Source: JBBQXK01 sp052387255 | GTDB lineage: Bacteria; Pseudomonadota; Alphaproteobacteria; Rhodobacterales; Rhodobacteraceae | Direction: 5' to 3' | NCBI GenBank assembly: GCA_052387255.1 | Contig: JBQTJI010000018.1 | Location: 1 to 64,000 of the forward strand | DNA: 64,000 nucleotides | Part shown: piece by piece, positions 49,805 to 59,209 of the stretch | Layout: each line of letters opens with the position of its first letter | How positions within the stretch are numbered: the stretch's first letter is position 1 | The notes under the pieces: generated by a model | Databases searched by the model: none | Told to the model about the DNA's origin: nothing | The model's input: the letters and a program-made list of their open reading frames with translations, nothing else | Translations under genes and position numbers: made by a program

Positions 49805-50782
49805 CTATGCCGCCTGCCCAAGGGCGCGGGCAAAGACCGGGGCATCGACGTTGCCGCCGGTGGCGACCGCGATCACGTCGTCGCCCGCGATCTGGTCGCC
49901 CCGGAACAGCGCCGCCGCCAGGGCCACCGCGCCGCCCGGTTCGACCACGATCTTGAGATGGGCAAAGGCCAGGGCCACGGCGTGCATCGCCTCGTCGTCG
50001 CTGACCACAAGGCCCGGACCGGCCAGCCGCGCCAGCACGGGCAGGGTCAGGTCGCCCGGTGTGGGGGTGACGATGGCATCGCAGACCGACCCCGACGCCC
50101 GTGCGTTGTGCGCCCGGATGCCGGTGGCCAGGCTGCGCGCCATGTCGTCGAAGCCCGCAGGTTCGGCCGTGCGCACGCGCAGGGACGGGGCCCGCGCCTC
50201 GAGTGCCAGGGCGATGCCCGAGGACAGCCCGCCCCCGCCGCAGCAGACCAGCACGTCGGCCCCGCTGATCCCGACCGCCGCCGCCTGATCGGCGATTTCA
50301 AGGCCCGTGGTGCCCTGGCCCGCGATCACCTGTGGATCGTCGTAGGGCCGGATCAGCGTCAGCCCGCGTTCCGCAGACAGGCGCGCGCCGATCAGGTCGC
50401 GGTCCTCGCCGCCCGCGCGGTCGTACAGCACCACCTCGCCGCCCAGGGCGCGGGTGCCCTCGATCTTGGATCGGGGCGCGTCGGCGGGCATGATGATGAC
50501 CGAGACCGTGCCGTGGGCGGTGGCGGCCATCGCCACGCCCTGGGCATGGTTGCCCGACGAGAATGCGATGACCCCCAGCGCCCGTACGGCGGGCGGCAGG
50601 GCCGACACGGCGGCCCAGGCCCCGCGCGCCTTGAACGACCCCGTCATCTGCAGGCATTCCGCCTTGATCCAGACCCGGCGGCCGGCCATCGCGTCGAGCG
50701 CCGGGGCCGACATCAGCGGCGTCTGCCAGACATGCCCGCGCAGGCGCAGGGCGGCGGCCTCGATCATCGCGATGCTGGTCAT
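49805..50782 (-). CDS. Serine/threonine dehydratase family PLP enzyme
   Basis: A 325-aa fold-type II PLP enzyme. The Schiff-base Lys51 is in MTGSFKARGA, the substrate loop is SSGNHAQGVA, and the phosphate-binding glycine loop is CCGGGGLSSG. There is no C-terminal ACT regulatory domain, so it is like biodegradative threonine dehydratase, serine racemase or 3-hydroxyaspartate ammonia-lyase. These cannot be told apart by eye. ATG 50782 is chosen; the longer frame lacks homology. Confidence 0.9.
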   Translation of the reverse strand: MTSIAMIEAAALRLRGHVWQTPLMSAPALDAMAGRRVWIKAECLQMTGSFKARGAWAAVSALPPAVRALGVIAFSSGNHAQGVAMAATAHGTVSVIIMPADAPRSKIEGTRALGGEVVLYDRAGGEDRDLIGARLSAERGLTLIRPYDDPQVIAGQGTTGLEIADQAAAVGISGADVLVCCGGGGLSSGIALALEARAPSLRVRTAEPAGFDDMARSLATGIRAHNARASGSVCDAIVTPTPGDLTLPVLARLAGPGLVVSDDEAMHAVALAFAHLKIVVEPGGAVALAAALFRGDQIAGDDVIAVATGGNVDAPVFARALGQAA

Positions 50783-50854
50783 GGCGGGGTCCCCCGGAGG
50801 ATGGCGCGTATCGTCATTAACCGCCCGTTTACGCCGATGCGCAAGACTTGCCCC

Positions 50855-51064
50855 ATGGTTCGGGAATCGCTGCCCTTGCTCATCGCCGTGTCGCTGCCCC
50901 TGGCGGGGATTGCCGGGCTGCTGCCGACCACCGCAAGGGCCCCGGTCGAACCTGCTGCCATCCCGGCCGGCCTGCGGGGCGATGCGGTCGGGTCGCGGCC
51001 CGTCCTGCTGCCCCCGCCAACCGGGCACGCGGTGCCCGTGGCCGGGGTCTGGCTCAACTTCTGA
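50855..51064 (+). CDS. Possible 69-aa exported peptide
   Basis: The frame starts MVRESLPLLIAVSLPLAGIAG, a plausible signal peptide, followed by a Pro/Ala-rich tail ending PVAGVWLNF. It fills the space between the divergent dehydratase and a convergent hydrolase, overlapping the latter stop by 11 bp. No family recognised and no strong ribosome site, so it is tentative. Confidence 0.4.
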   Translation: MVRESLPLLIAVSLPLAGIAGLLPTTARAPVEPAAIPAGLRGDAVGSRPVLLPPPTGHAVPVAGVWLNF

Positions 51065-51878
51065 GGCGGGCCATCCACGCCTGCAGGCAGTCAACGGCCG
51101 GCGGCTCGTCCAGAAACGGGATATGGGCACGGTCGGGCACTTCGGCGAAATCCATGTCGGGGCGGCGGCGGCGCATCTCGGCTGTGGTTTCCGCCGACAG
51201 AAGGTCCGAGTTCGCCCCCCGGATCAGCGCCACCGGTAGCCCCGCGCAGGCGTCGAACAGCGGCCAGAGGTCGACAGGCGGGCCGTCGAAGGCGGCAAGG
51301 AAGGCCTGCCGCAGGGCCGGGTCGTAGGTGATGGTCAGCCCGTCCGCACCTTCGGTGTAGTGCAGGCGCGCCTCTTCCAGCCAGCGGGTTTCGGGAACAT
51401 TCAGGAATCCCGGCATGTTGCGGGGCAGGGCGGCAGCCAGCGCGGCATGGGTGCGGGACGACGGATTGCGGCCCACATAGTGCTTGATCCGCTCCAGCCC
51501 CGCCGTTTCGATCACGGGCCCCACGTCGTTCAGGCACAGGCTCAGCAGCCGGTCGCGCGCCGTCGCGGCCATCAGCATCCCGATCAGCCCCCCGCGTGAC
51601 GTCCCGATCACGGCGGCCCTTGCCACACCCAGATGGTCCAGCAGGGCCAACGCATCCTGCGCCTCTTGCGGGACGGTGTAGGTGGCGGGCCCGCTCCACC
51701 CGCTGTCGCCGCGCCCGCGATAGTCCATGCGGATCAGGCGGCAGGGCGGCAAGTGGGGCATGACGTAGGCGAAGTCGCCCATGGTGCGGGTCAGGCCGGG
51801 CAAGCACAGCACGGGCAGGCCCGCGCCCCGGTCGTCATAGGCGATGGCGGTGCCGTCGGCGGCGGTAAAGGTCGTCAC
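51054..51878 (-). CDS. Alpha/beta hydrolase
   Basis: A 274-aa alpha/beta-hydrolase-fold enzyme. The nucleophile elbow is GTSRGG (Ser), the oxyanion region is LPGLTRTMGDF, and the catalytic His is in DRAHIPFLDEP. Its start is GTG 51878, overlapping the HAD gene stop (GTGA), so the two are co-transcribed. Substrate unknown. Confidence 0.88.
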   Translation of the reverse strand: MTTFTAADGTAIAYDDRGAGLPVLCLPGLTRTMGDFAYVMPHLPPCRLIRMDYRGRGDSGWSGPATYTVPQEAQDALALLDHLGVARAAVIGTSRGGLIGMLMAATARDRLLSLCLNDVGPVIETAGLERIKHYVGRNPSSRTHAALAAALPRNMPGFLNVPETRWLEEARLHYTEGADGLTITYDPALRQAFLAAFDGPPVDLWPLFDACAGLPVALIRGANSDLLSAETTAEMRRRRPDMDFAEVPDRAHIPFLDEPPAVDCLQAWMARLRS

Positions 51879-52558
51879 AGGGTCCTCGCAAGGTCGGGCA
51901 GGGGGCGCAGGTCGGGCAGCACATGGGCGGGGCGGCCGGGCAGGCGGTCGACGGGCAGGCCCGCGCGGTTGACCCAGACCGTGATGAACCCGAAGGCGGC
52001 GGCCCCGGCCACGTCCCATCCGTTCGACGACACGAACAGGGTGTCGGCAGACGTCACCGCCAGGTGTGGCGCGGTCAGGGCATAGACCGAGGGGTGGGGC
52101 TTGAAGATGTCGGCCTCTTCGACCGAGATCACCGCGTCGAACAGGCCCGCGATCCCGGCCGAGGCGGTGGCGGCGGACAGCATCGCGGGCGTGCCGTTCG
52201 ACAGGATCGCCGTGGCAAGGCCCGACGCGCGCAAGGCCGTCAGCGTGGCCGTCACCTCGGGGTAGGCGGGCAGCCGGTCATAGAGCGACAAGAGCAGCGC
52301 CCGCAGGCCCGTGTCGTCCAGCCCCTGCGCCGCCATGGCCCAATCGAGCGCATCGGCGGTCACCGCGTCGAACCCCGCATGTGCCCCGCCGATGGCGCGC
52401 AGCCACGAATACTCAAGTTGCTTGCGCCGCCAGTCCTCGGCCAGGCGCGGCCACAGCGGGCCCAGCGCCGCGCCGTCGGGGCGGGTGGCGGCGGCACGGG
52501 TGGCCCCGGCCACATCGAACAGCGTGCCATAGGCATCGAAGACAACGGCGCGGATCAT
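51875..52558 (-). CDS. Haloacid dehalogenase type II (HAD superfamily)
   Basis: A 227-aa HAD hydrolase. The nucleophile Asp is in VVFDAYGTLFDV, motif II is SNGTPAML, the Lys is in DIFKPHPSVY and the final Asp-loop is VSSNGWDVAGA, matching (S)-2-haloacid dehalogenases. It hydrolyses a 2-haloacid or a related ester. ATG 52558 is used. It precedes the alpha/beta hydrolase in a two-gene operon. Confidence 0.9.
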   Translation of the reverse strand: MIRAVVFDAYGTLFDVAGATRAAATRPDGAALGPLWPRLAEDWRRKQLEYSWLRAIGGAHAGFDAVTADALDWAMAAQGLDDTGLRALLLSLYDRLPAYPEVTATLTALRASGLATAILSNGTPAMLSAATASAGIAGLFDAVISVEEADIFKPHPSVYALTAPHLAVTSADTLFVSSNGWDVAGAAAFGFITVWVNRAGLPVDRLPGRPAHVLPDLRPLPDLARTL

Positions 52559-52667
52559 CGGGGCCCTCCGGGGCGGAAGGTGGCACAAGGGCGGGGGCGC
52601 GGCAATCGGGCCGCTTGCCGGGGGCGCAAGCGTCGCCTAAACCCGCGCGGGGACCAGGGGGGCAGGC

Positions 52668-54452
52668 ATGGCGGGGACCGAGCGGACCGAAGAGCGTGCG
52701 CCCTCGCGCAAGGTCGGCGCGCTGCGCGGTCTGGTGCCGTTCCTGCGCCCGTACCGGCGGGGGATCGCGCTGGCCACGGCGGCGCTGGTGCTGACGGCGG
52801 GGGTGTCGCTGATCCTGCCCCTGGCGGTGCGCCGCGTGATCGACGGGTTCGGCGCGGCAGAGGCCGACCTTCTGGACCAGTATTTCGGTGCCGCCCTGGC
52901 CATTGCCGCGATCCTGGCCCTGGGCACCGGGCTGCGCTACTGGCTGGTCACGCGGCTGGGCGAGCGGGTCGTGGCCGACATCCGCCGGGCGCTGTTCGAC
53001 CGCGTGCTGGGGATGTCGCCCGCCTTTTACGAGCGCATCATGACCGGCGAGGTGCTGAGCCGCCTGACCACGGACACCACCCTGATCCTGTCGGTGATCG
53101 GGTCGTCGGTGTCGGTTGCCGCGCGCAACCTGCTGATGCTGGCGGGCGGGATGGTCGCGCTGATGCTGACCTCGGCCAAGCTGACGGGGCTGGTCCTGCT
53201 GATCGTGCCGGCGGTGATCGTGCCCATCGTCGTGCTGGGGCGGCGGTTGCGGGGCCTTTCGCGGGAAAATCAGGACATGATCGCGGCCTCGTCGGGCCAG
53301 GCGTCCGAGGCGCTGTTGTCGGTGCAGACGGTGCAGGCGTTCACGCATGAGGGGCCCAGCCGCGCCCGGTTTGCCGAGGTGACCGAGCGGAGTTTCGACA
53401 GCGCGGCGCGGCGGGTCGCGACGCGGGCGCTGATGACGGTGATCGTGATCTTTCTGGTGTTCACGGGCATCGTCGGCGTGCTGTGGGTGGGTGCGCGCGA
53501 CGTGCGGGCGGGAACGCTGACACCGGGCGAGCTGATCCAGTTCCTGATCTATGCGGTCATGGTGGCGGGGTCGGTGGGCGCGCTGTCGGAAATCTGGGGC
53601 GAGTTGCAGCGCGCGGCGGGGGCGACCGAGCGGCTGGTCGAATTGCTGAACGTCACGGATACGGTGCAGGACCCCGCCAGCCCTGTGGCCCTGCCGCGCC
53701 CGGTGCGGGGCGAGATCGCGTTCCGGGGGGTGAGGTTCCGCTATCCGGCGCGGCCAGAGACCTCGGCGCTGGACGGGATCGACCTGGCGGTGCGGCCGGG
53801 CGAGACGGTGGCGCTGGTCGGCCCCTCGGGGGCGGGCAAGACGACCATCCTGCAACTGATCCACCGCTTCTATGACCCGAACGAGGGGGTGATCGCCATC
53901 GACGGTGTTCCCCTGACCGCCATGGCGCGCGGCGATTTCCGCCAGGCCATCGCGCTGGTGCCGCAGGACCCGGTGATCTTTGCGGCGTCAGCGCGCGACA
54001 ACATCCGGTTCGGACGGCCCTCGGCGACGGAGGCCGAGATCGAGGCGGCGGCACGGGCGGCGGCAGCGCATGACTTTCTAGCGGCCCTGCCGCAGGGCTA
54101 TGACACCTGGGTGGGCGAACGGGGCGTGATGCTGTCGGGCGGGCAGAAGCAGCGCATCGCCATTGCCCGCGCGATCCTGCGCGATGCGCCGATCCTGCTT
54201 CTGGACGAGGCGACATCGGCGCTGGACGCCGAAAGCGAGCGGGCGGTCCAGGCGGCGGTCGAGCGGCTGGCCGAGGGGCGCACCACGCTGGTGGTGGCGC
54301 ACCGGCTGGCGACGGTCAAGCGGGCCGACCGGATCGTGGTGTTCGACCGGGGCCGGATCGTGGCGCAGGGCACGCATGACGCGCTGGTGGCCGAGGGAGG
54401 GCTTTACGCGCGGCTGGCGCGGCTGCAATTCACTGACGGGCTGGCGGCCTGA
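52668..54452 (+). CDS. ABC exporter, fused membrane and ATP-binding domains (MsbA-like)
   Basis: A 594-aa half-transporter. Residues 30-320 hold six transmembrane helices, then the ATPase domain has Walker A GPSGAGKTT (about 386), signature LSGGQKQRIAIARAI, Walker B ILLLDEATSALD and H-loop VAHRL. Such homodimers export lipids or drugs, or process peptides; substrate unknown. It starts 109 bp after a divergent HAD gene. Confidence 0.93.
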   Translation: MAGTERTEERAPSRKVGALRGLVPFLRPYRRGIALATAALVLTAGVSLILPLAVRRVIDGFGAAEADLLDQYFGAALAIAAILALGTGLRYWLVTRLGERVVADIRRALFDRVLGMSPAFYERIMTGEVLSRLTTDTTLILSVIGSSVSVAARNLLMLAGGMVALMLTSAKLTGLVLLIVPAVIVPIVVLGRRLRGLSRENQDMIAASSGQASEALLSVQTVQAFTHEGPSRARFAEVTERSFDSAARRVATRALMTVIVIFLVFTGIVGVLWVGARDVRAGTLTPGELIQFLIYAVMVAGSVGALSEIWGELQRAAGATERLVELLNVTDTVQDPASPVALPRPVRGEIAFRGVRFRYPARPETSALDGIDLAVRPGETVALVGPSGAGKTTILQLIHRFYDPNEGVIAIDGVPLTAMARGDFRQAIALVPQDPVIFAASARDNIRFGRPSATEAEIEAAARAAAAHDFLAALPQGYDTWVGERGVMLSGGQKQRIAIARAILRDAPILLLDEATSALDAESERAVQAAVERLAEGRTTLVVAHRLATVKRADRIVVFDRGRIVAQGTHDALVAEGGLYARLARLQFTDGLAA

Positions 54453-54502
54453 CGCTGCGTTCGGCCCTTCCCGTCACGCTTGCGGGACTGCGCAAAACCC
54501 CG

Positions 54503-54520
54503 CATGTTCGGCGGAACATG
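54503..54520. promoter_or_regulatory. 7-bp inverted repeat upstream of the acyl-CoA synthetase
   Basis: CATGTTC, GGCG, GAACATG (54503-54520) is a perfect inverted repeat 51 bp before the acyl-CoA synthetase start, in a fine position for an operator. No regulator assigned. Confidence 0.45.
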
Positions 54521-54570
54521 TGACGACCCCCCGACCGAAGTGGGGGCGCATCCAGGGGAGGAGAACCGCC

Positions 54571-56475
54571 ATGGCCGCCCGTGCCACCGCTTTTGCATCC
54601 GTTGCCGACCGTGACGCCATCGAGGCCGAAAGCCCCTGGGCCGACCGCAAGGTGGCCCGCACGATGTACGAGTTCCTGACCCAGGCCAAGGTCGCGCACG
54701 GGGCCAAGCCCGCGATCACGTTCCAGTTGCTGTCGGGGCCGCAGACCAAGGCCGAGACGCTGACCTGGGCCGAATTGCACAGCCGCGTCACGCAGGCGGC
54801 GAACCTGTTCCGGTCCTTGGGCGTGGGGCCGAAGGATGTGGTGGCCTATGTGCTGCCCAACAGCATCGAGACGGCGGTCACCCTTCTGGGCGGTGCGGTG
54901 GCGGGCATCGTGAACCCGGTCAACCCGCTCTTGGAACCCGACCAGATCGCCGCCATCCTGCGCGAGACGAAGGCAAAGGTCGTGGTCACGCTGAAGGCGT
55001 TCCCCAAGACCGACCTGCCGCAGAAGGTGGCGGCGGCGGTCAAGCTGGCCCCCGGCGTGAAGACCGTGCTGGAGGTGGACCTGAACCGCTATCTGTCGCC
55101 GCCGAAGTCCTGGATCGTGCCGCTGGTGCGTCCGAAGAACCCGGTCAGCCACAGTGCCGCCGTGTCCGGGTTCATCGCCGGGTGTGCGGGCCAACCGTCG
55201 GACCGGCTGACCTTTGCCGATGATCCCGCCGACCGGGTGGCCGCGTATTTCCACACCGGCGGCACCACGGGGATGCCCAAGGTGGCCCAGCACAAGGCAT
55301 CGGGCATGGTCTACAACGGCTGGCTCGGGGCCACGCTGATGTTCAAGTCGACCGACGTGGTGATCTGCCCCCTGCCGATGTTCCACGTCTTTGCCGCCTA
55401 TCCGATCCTGATGTCGATGATCGCATCCGGCGGGCACGCGGTGTTCCCCACGCCCCAGGGCTATCGCGGCGACGGGGTGTTCGACAATTTCTGGAAACTG
55501 ATCGAGCGCTGGAAGATCACCTACATGATCACCGTGCCGACCGCGCTGTCGGCGCTGATGCAGCGGCCCGTCGATGCCGACGTGTCGACCCTGCGCGGGG
55601 CCTTTTCGGGGTCGGCGCCCTTGCCGCTGGAACTGTACCGGCGGTTCGAGAAGGCCACGGGCGTCGCGATCATTGAAGGCTACGGGCTGACGGAATGCAC
55701 CTGCCTGGTGTCCTGCAACCCGCCGGAAGGCAACAAGAAGATCGGCTCGGTCGGCATTCCGCTGCCCTACACCCACGTCCGCATCCTGCGTGCGAACGGC
55801 GACGGCAGCGTGCAGCGCGAATGCGCTGTCGATGAGGTGGGCGAGATCTGCGTGGCCAACCCCGGCGTGTTCGAGGGGTCGACCTACACCGAGGTGGACA
55901 AGAACAAGGGGCTGTTCGCCGAGGGGCGCTATCTGCGCACCGGCGACCTGGGGCGGCTGGACGCCGACGGCTACCTGTACATCACCGGCCGCGCGAAAGA
56001 CCTGATCATCCGGGGCGGCCACAACATCGACCCCGCGCTGATCGAAGAGGCGCTGATGGGGCACCCGGCGGTGGCCTTCGTGGGGGCCATCGGGCAGCCC
56101 GATGCCCATGCGGGCGAGCTGCCCTGCGCCTATGTGGAACTGGTCAAGGGGGGATCGGTCGCGGAGGGCGAGCTTGCGGCCTTCGCGGGCGAGCACATCC
56201 ACGAGCGTGCCGCGATGCCCAAGCACATCGAGGTGATGGACGCCCTGCCCAAGACCGCCGTGGGCAAGGTGTTCAAGCCCGACCTGCGGCGCATGGCGAT
56301 CACCCGCGTCTACAACGCCGCCCTGGCCAAGGCCGGGGTCCCGGCACAGGTCGTGTCGGTCGCCGAGGACAAGAAGCGCGGGCTGGTGGCGAAGCTGTCG
56401 AAATCGGGCGCGGTCGAGGATGCGAAGGTGACGGAAGTGCTGGGGCAGTTCGACCGGCCCTGGGACTGGGGGTGA
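54571..56475 (+). CDS. AMP-dependent acyl-CoA synthetase
   Basis: A 634-aa ANL-superfamily ligase that activates a carboxylic acid as acyl-AMP and transfers it to CoA. The P-loop-like A3 motif is HTGGTTGMPK, A5 is EGYGLTECT, A7/A8 is YLRTGDLGRLDADGYLYI and the catalytic Lys is in KTAVGKVFKP. It ends with a C-terminal extension of about 40 residues. The start ATG 54571 follows GGGGAGGAG at good spacing. Substrate class not readable; probably a medium or long chain or aromatic acid. Confidence 0.92.
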   Translation: MAARATAFASVADRDAIEAESPWADRKVARTMYEFLTQAKVAHGAKPAITFQLLSGPQTKAETLTWAELHSRVTQAANLFRSLGVGPKDVVAYVLPNSIETAVTLLGGAVAGIVNPVNPLLEPDQIAAILRETKAKVVVTLKAFPKTDLPQKVAAAVKLAPGVKTVLEVDLNRYLSPPKSWIVPLVRPKNPVSHSAAVSGFIAGCAGQPSDRLTFADDPADRVAAYFHTGGTTGMPKVAQHKASGMVYNGWLGATLMFKSTDVVICPLPMFHVFAAYPILMSMIASGGHAVFPTPQGYRGDGVFDNFWKLIERWKITYMITVPTALSALMQRPVDADVSTLRGAFSGSAPLPLELYRRFEKATGVAIIEGYGLTECTCLVSCNPPEGNKKIGSVGIPLPYTHVRILRANGDGSVQRECAVDEVGEICVANPGVFEGSTYTEVDKNKGLFAEGRYLRTGDLGRLDADGYLYITGRAKDLIIRGGHNIDPALIEEALMGHPAVAFVGAIGQPDAHAGELPCAYVELVKGGSVAEGELAAFAGEHIHERAAMPKHIEVMDALPKTAVGKVFKPDLRRMAITRVYNAALAKAGVPAQVVSVAEDKKRGLVAKLSKSGAVEDAKVTEVLGQFDRPWDWG

Positions 56476-56578
56476 CCGGGGGGCGGCAGGCTCTGCGTCC
56501 CCCCGCAAGAGGGGGGACACTCGCCTGCCGCCGCTGCCGCGTCCCTATGGTCCATGCCGAAGCGCGGACGGCGGGGGC

Positions 56579-56638
56579 AGGAAACGGGGGGCTGTCTGCC
56601 CCCCGCACCCCCCGAGGATATTTGGCGACAGAAAAAGG
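56579..56638. repeat. Dispersed repeat family A, fourth copy
   Basis: The GGGGGGCTGTCTGCCCCCC hairpin, CACCCCCCGAGGATATTTGG and GACAGAAAAAGG are shared with the copies at 3482, 19139 and 31843. It sits between the convergent acyl-CoA synthetase and dtd genes. Confidence 0.7.
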
Positions 56639-56646
56639 TCGAGGGG

Positions 56647-57090
56647 TCAGAAGGTTGCGGTGTCGAGCCAGATCGTGACCGGGCCGTCGTTCGTCAGGGT
56701 GACGGCCATGTCCGCGCCGAAGCGGCCGGTGGCGACGGGGATGCCTTCGGCGCGGACCAGGTCGCAGAAGACGGTGTAGAGGCGTTCGCCTTGGTCCGGC
56801 GGGGCGGCGGGGGAAAAGCCGGGGCGGTTGCCGCGCAGGTCGGCGGCAAGGGTGAACTGGCTGACGATCAGGGCCGCGCCGCCGGTGTCGTTGAGGGACA
56901 GGTTCATGCGGCCCTCGCCATCGCGGAAGATGCGCAGTTTCGCGATTTTCGTGGCCAGCCGCGCGGCCTGCGCCTGGGTGTCGCCCTGCATGGCGCAGAC
57001 CAGGATCATCAGGCCCGGCCCGATGTCGCCGACGACGTCACTGGCGATGGTGACCCTGGCGTGGCTGACCCGCTGGACGACTGCCCTCAC
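56647..57090 (-). CDS. dtd: D-aminoacyl-tRNA deacylase
   Basis: A 147-aa Dtd that clears D-amino acids from mischarged tRNAs. Family marks are MRAVVQRVSHARVTI at the start, the SQFTLAAD active-site loop and the Gly-cis-Pro motif NDGPVTIWLD. The GTG start overlaps the sugar kinase stop (GTGA). Confidence 0.95.
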   Translation of the reverse strand: MRAVVQRVSHARVTIASDVVGDIGPGLMILVCAMQGDTQAQAARLATKIAKLRIFRDGEGRMNLSLNDTGGAALIVSQFTLAADLRGNRPGFSPAAPPDQGERLYTVFCDLVRAEGIPVATGRFGADMAVTLTNDGPVTIWLDTATF

Positions 57091-58010
57091 ACCTCGTGCG
57101 CCCAGGGCGGGTTGGCGCCGGGGCGGCTGACGGTGACGGCGGCGGCGCGGGTGCCGAGCGACAGGGCGGCATCCAGCGTGGCGTCGGGCAGGCTGGTGAG
57201 GGCCGCGCGGGTCAGCGCGCCGCCTGCATGCAGGGCGGCGAGGGCACCTGCGTTGAACGTGTCGCCTGCGCCGACGGTATCGGCGACCTTGACCGGCGTG
57301 GCGGCGACAAAGCGGTCCTGCGTGGCGGTCACGGCGCGGGCCCCCCTGGCCCCTTCAGTGATCAGCACTAGTTTCGTGCCCTTCGCGATGAGGCCCCGTG
57401 CCAGCGTGGTCAGATCGCCCGGCCCTTCCAGCCAGTGCAGATCCTCGTCCGACAGTTTCACGATGTCGGCGACCGCCATCATGCCCGCGATCCGGTCGGT
57501 GTAGGCGGCGCGGTCGGGGATGGAGCCGGGGCGGATGTTGGGGTCGATCATCGTCACCCGGCCCTGGCCCGCGGCGCGCGACTGGAGCGCTGCATAGGTG
57601 CTGGCGGCGGGGTCGTGGATCAGGCTGATGCCGCCGACGAAGACGGTCGAGACGGCATCGGGCAGGGCGGGAAGATCAGTTTCGGACAACATCCGCCCGG
57701 CGGTGTTCTCGTCATAGAAGGCATAGGTCGCCTGGCCGTTCACCAGTTTCACGAAGGCCAGCGTCGTCGGGCGGCCCGAGCGTGCGGCAAGGCGGGTATC
57801 GACCTTGGATGCGGCCAGCGTGTCGATCAGGATCTCGCCCATCAGGTCGGTCGAGAGGCCCGAGAAGAACCCGACCGGCGTGGCGAGGCGACCGAGCGCG
57901 ATGGCGGTGTTGAACACGGCCCCGCCCGCGTAGGGGGCAAAGCTGGGCTCGCCTTGCGTCGAGGTGCGAGGCAGCATGTCGATCAGCGCTTCGCCGGCAC
58001 ACAGAATCAT
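57087..58010 (-). CDS. PfkB family carbohydrate kinase (fructokinase-like)
   Basis: A 307-aa ribokinase-fold sugar kinase. The N-terminal GEALIDM and GGAVFNTAIALGRL sugar-binding segment and the catalytic C-terminal signature DTVGAGDTFNAGALAAL with the catalytic Asp are visible. It most likely phosphorylates fructose or another hexose. It is upstream of dtd with a 4-bp overlap, a pairing with no obvious logic. Confidence 0.9.
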   Translation of the reverse strand: MILCAGEALIDMLPRTSTQGEPSFAPYAGGAVFNTAIALGRLATPVGFFSGLSTDLMGEILIDTLAASKVDTRLAARSGRPTTLAFVKLVNGQATYAFYDENTAGRMLSETDLPALPDAVSTVFVGGISLIHDPAASTYAALQSRAAGQGRVTMIDPNIRPGSIPDRAAYTDRIAGMMAVADIVKLSDEDLHWLEGPGDLTTLARGLIAKGTKLVLITEGARGARAVTATQDRFVAATPVKVADTVGAGDTFNAGALAALHAGGALTRAALTSLPDATLDAALSLGTRAAAVTVSRPGANPPWAHEV

Positions 58011-58064
58011 CGCGGGGCCTCCTTGGGCATGGCCATCAGGAATAGGGGGGCGGGGGCCGTCCTG

Positions 58065-59039
58065 TCACGCGCCAAAGAACGGGGCAAGGTTGGCGCGGAT
58101 GCGGTCGAGCACGGTCGCGCCCGTCAGGTCGGGCACGAAGCGGCGTCCGGTGATCGCGTCATGTGCGGCGATGTAGGTCTGGGCGGTGCGGGCGATCATG
58201 TCGGCGGGGATGTCGGGGATCGGGTCGGCGTAGGGGTCGCAGCGGGCGGCGACCCAGGCGCGGATCACGTCCTTGTCGAAGGACGGGGGCCGGGTGCCTG
58301 CGGCAAAGGCCGCGTCATAGCCGTCGGCCAGCCAGTAGCGGCTGCTGTCGGGGGTGTGGATCTCGTCGGCGAGATACAGGATGCCCGCCTCGTCCAGCCC
58401 GAATTCGTACTTGGTGTCGACCAGGATCAGCCCGCGTTCCGCCGCCATCCGCTGCCCCCGGTCGAACAGGGCAAGGGCCGTGGCCGCGACCTGGTCCCAC
58501 AGGGGGGCGGGCAGCAGGCTTCCGGCGACGATGCGGGCGGGCGTCAGGGGTTCGTCATGGCCGCCGTCGAAGGCCTTTGATGTGGGCGTCAGGATCGGGG
58601 CGGGCAGGGGTTGGTTGTCGCGCAGGCCGTCGGGCAGGGTGAGGCCGTACATCGACCGCAGGCCCTGGCGGTACATCGTCAGGATCGAGGTGCCGGTGGT
58701 GCCCGCCAGATAGGCGCGCACGATGACCTCGACCGGCAGGATGGTCAGGCGGCGGCCGATCACCACGTTCGGATCAGGGTAGGCCAGCACATGGTTGGGG
58801 CAGAGGTCGGCGGTCGCGTCGAACCAGTGCCGGGCGCATTCGGTAAGGACCTGGCCCTTGTGCGGGATGACGGCGAGGATGCGGTCGAAGGCCGAGATGC
58901 GGTCGGAGGCGATCAGGATGCGGCGGGCAGGTTCCGCAGCGGTGGCAGGCAGGTCGTAGCAGTCGCGGACCTTGCCGAAGTAGGGGTCGGGCAGTTCGGG
59001 AATGCGGGCATGGGGCAGGGTGCGGGAGAGGTCGATCAC
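58065..59039 (-). CDS. purC: Phosphoribosylaminoimidazole-succinocarboxamide synthase
   Basis: A 324-aa SAICAR synthase that joins CAIR and aspartate in purine synthesis. Signatures are LIASDRISAFDRIL, LPVEVIVRAYLAGT and LVDTKYEFGLDE. The usual bacterial enzyme is near 240 aa; this is the longer form, as in yeast, so a second shorter purC may exist elsewhere. It is monocistronic. The 170-bp upstream gap 59040-59209 is AT-rich with an ACACGTGT palindrome and should carry its promoter. Confidence 0.92.
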   Translation of the reverse strand: MIDLSRTLPHARIPELPDPYFGKVRDCYDLPATAAEPARRILIASDRISAFDRILAVIPHKGQVLTECARHWFDATADLCPNHVLAYPDPNVVIGRRLTILPVEVIVRAYLAGTTGTSILTMYRQGLRSMYGLTLPDGLRDNQPLPAPILTPTSKAFDGGHDEPLTPARIVAGSLLPAPLWDQVAATALALFDRGQRMAAERGLILVDTKYEFGLDEAGILYLADEIHTPDSSRYWLADGYDAAFAAGTRPPSFDKDVIRAWVAARCDPYADPIPDIPADMIARTAQTYIAAHDAITGRRFVPDLTGATVLDRIRANLAPFFGA

Positions 59040-59209
59040 GGGGGCCTCCGGGCCGGGACGGCGGTCTTGTCGGGCCGGGTGGGGGGGATGTCAATGGGGT
59101 CGAAAAGGGCTGGGTCTAACACGTGTATTAGGCGAGACAAGCATATGATAACATGATATATTTTCCGCCAAATTAGGGATCTGTCAACCCTTCGGCAGGG
59201 GTTGGCCGG

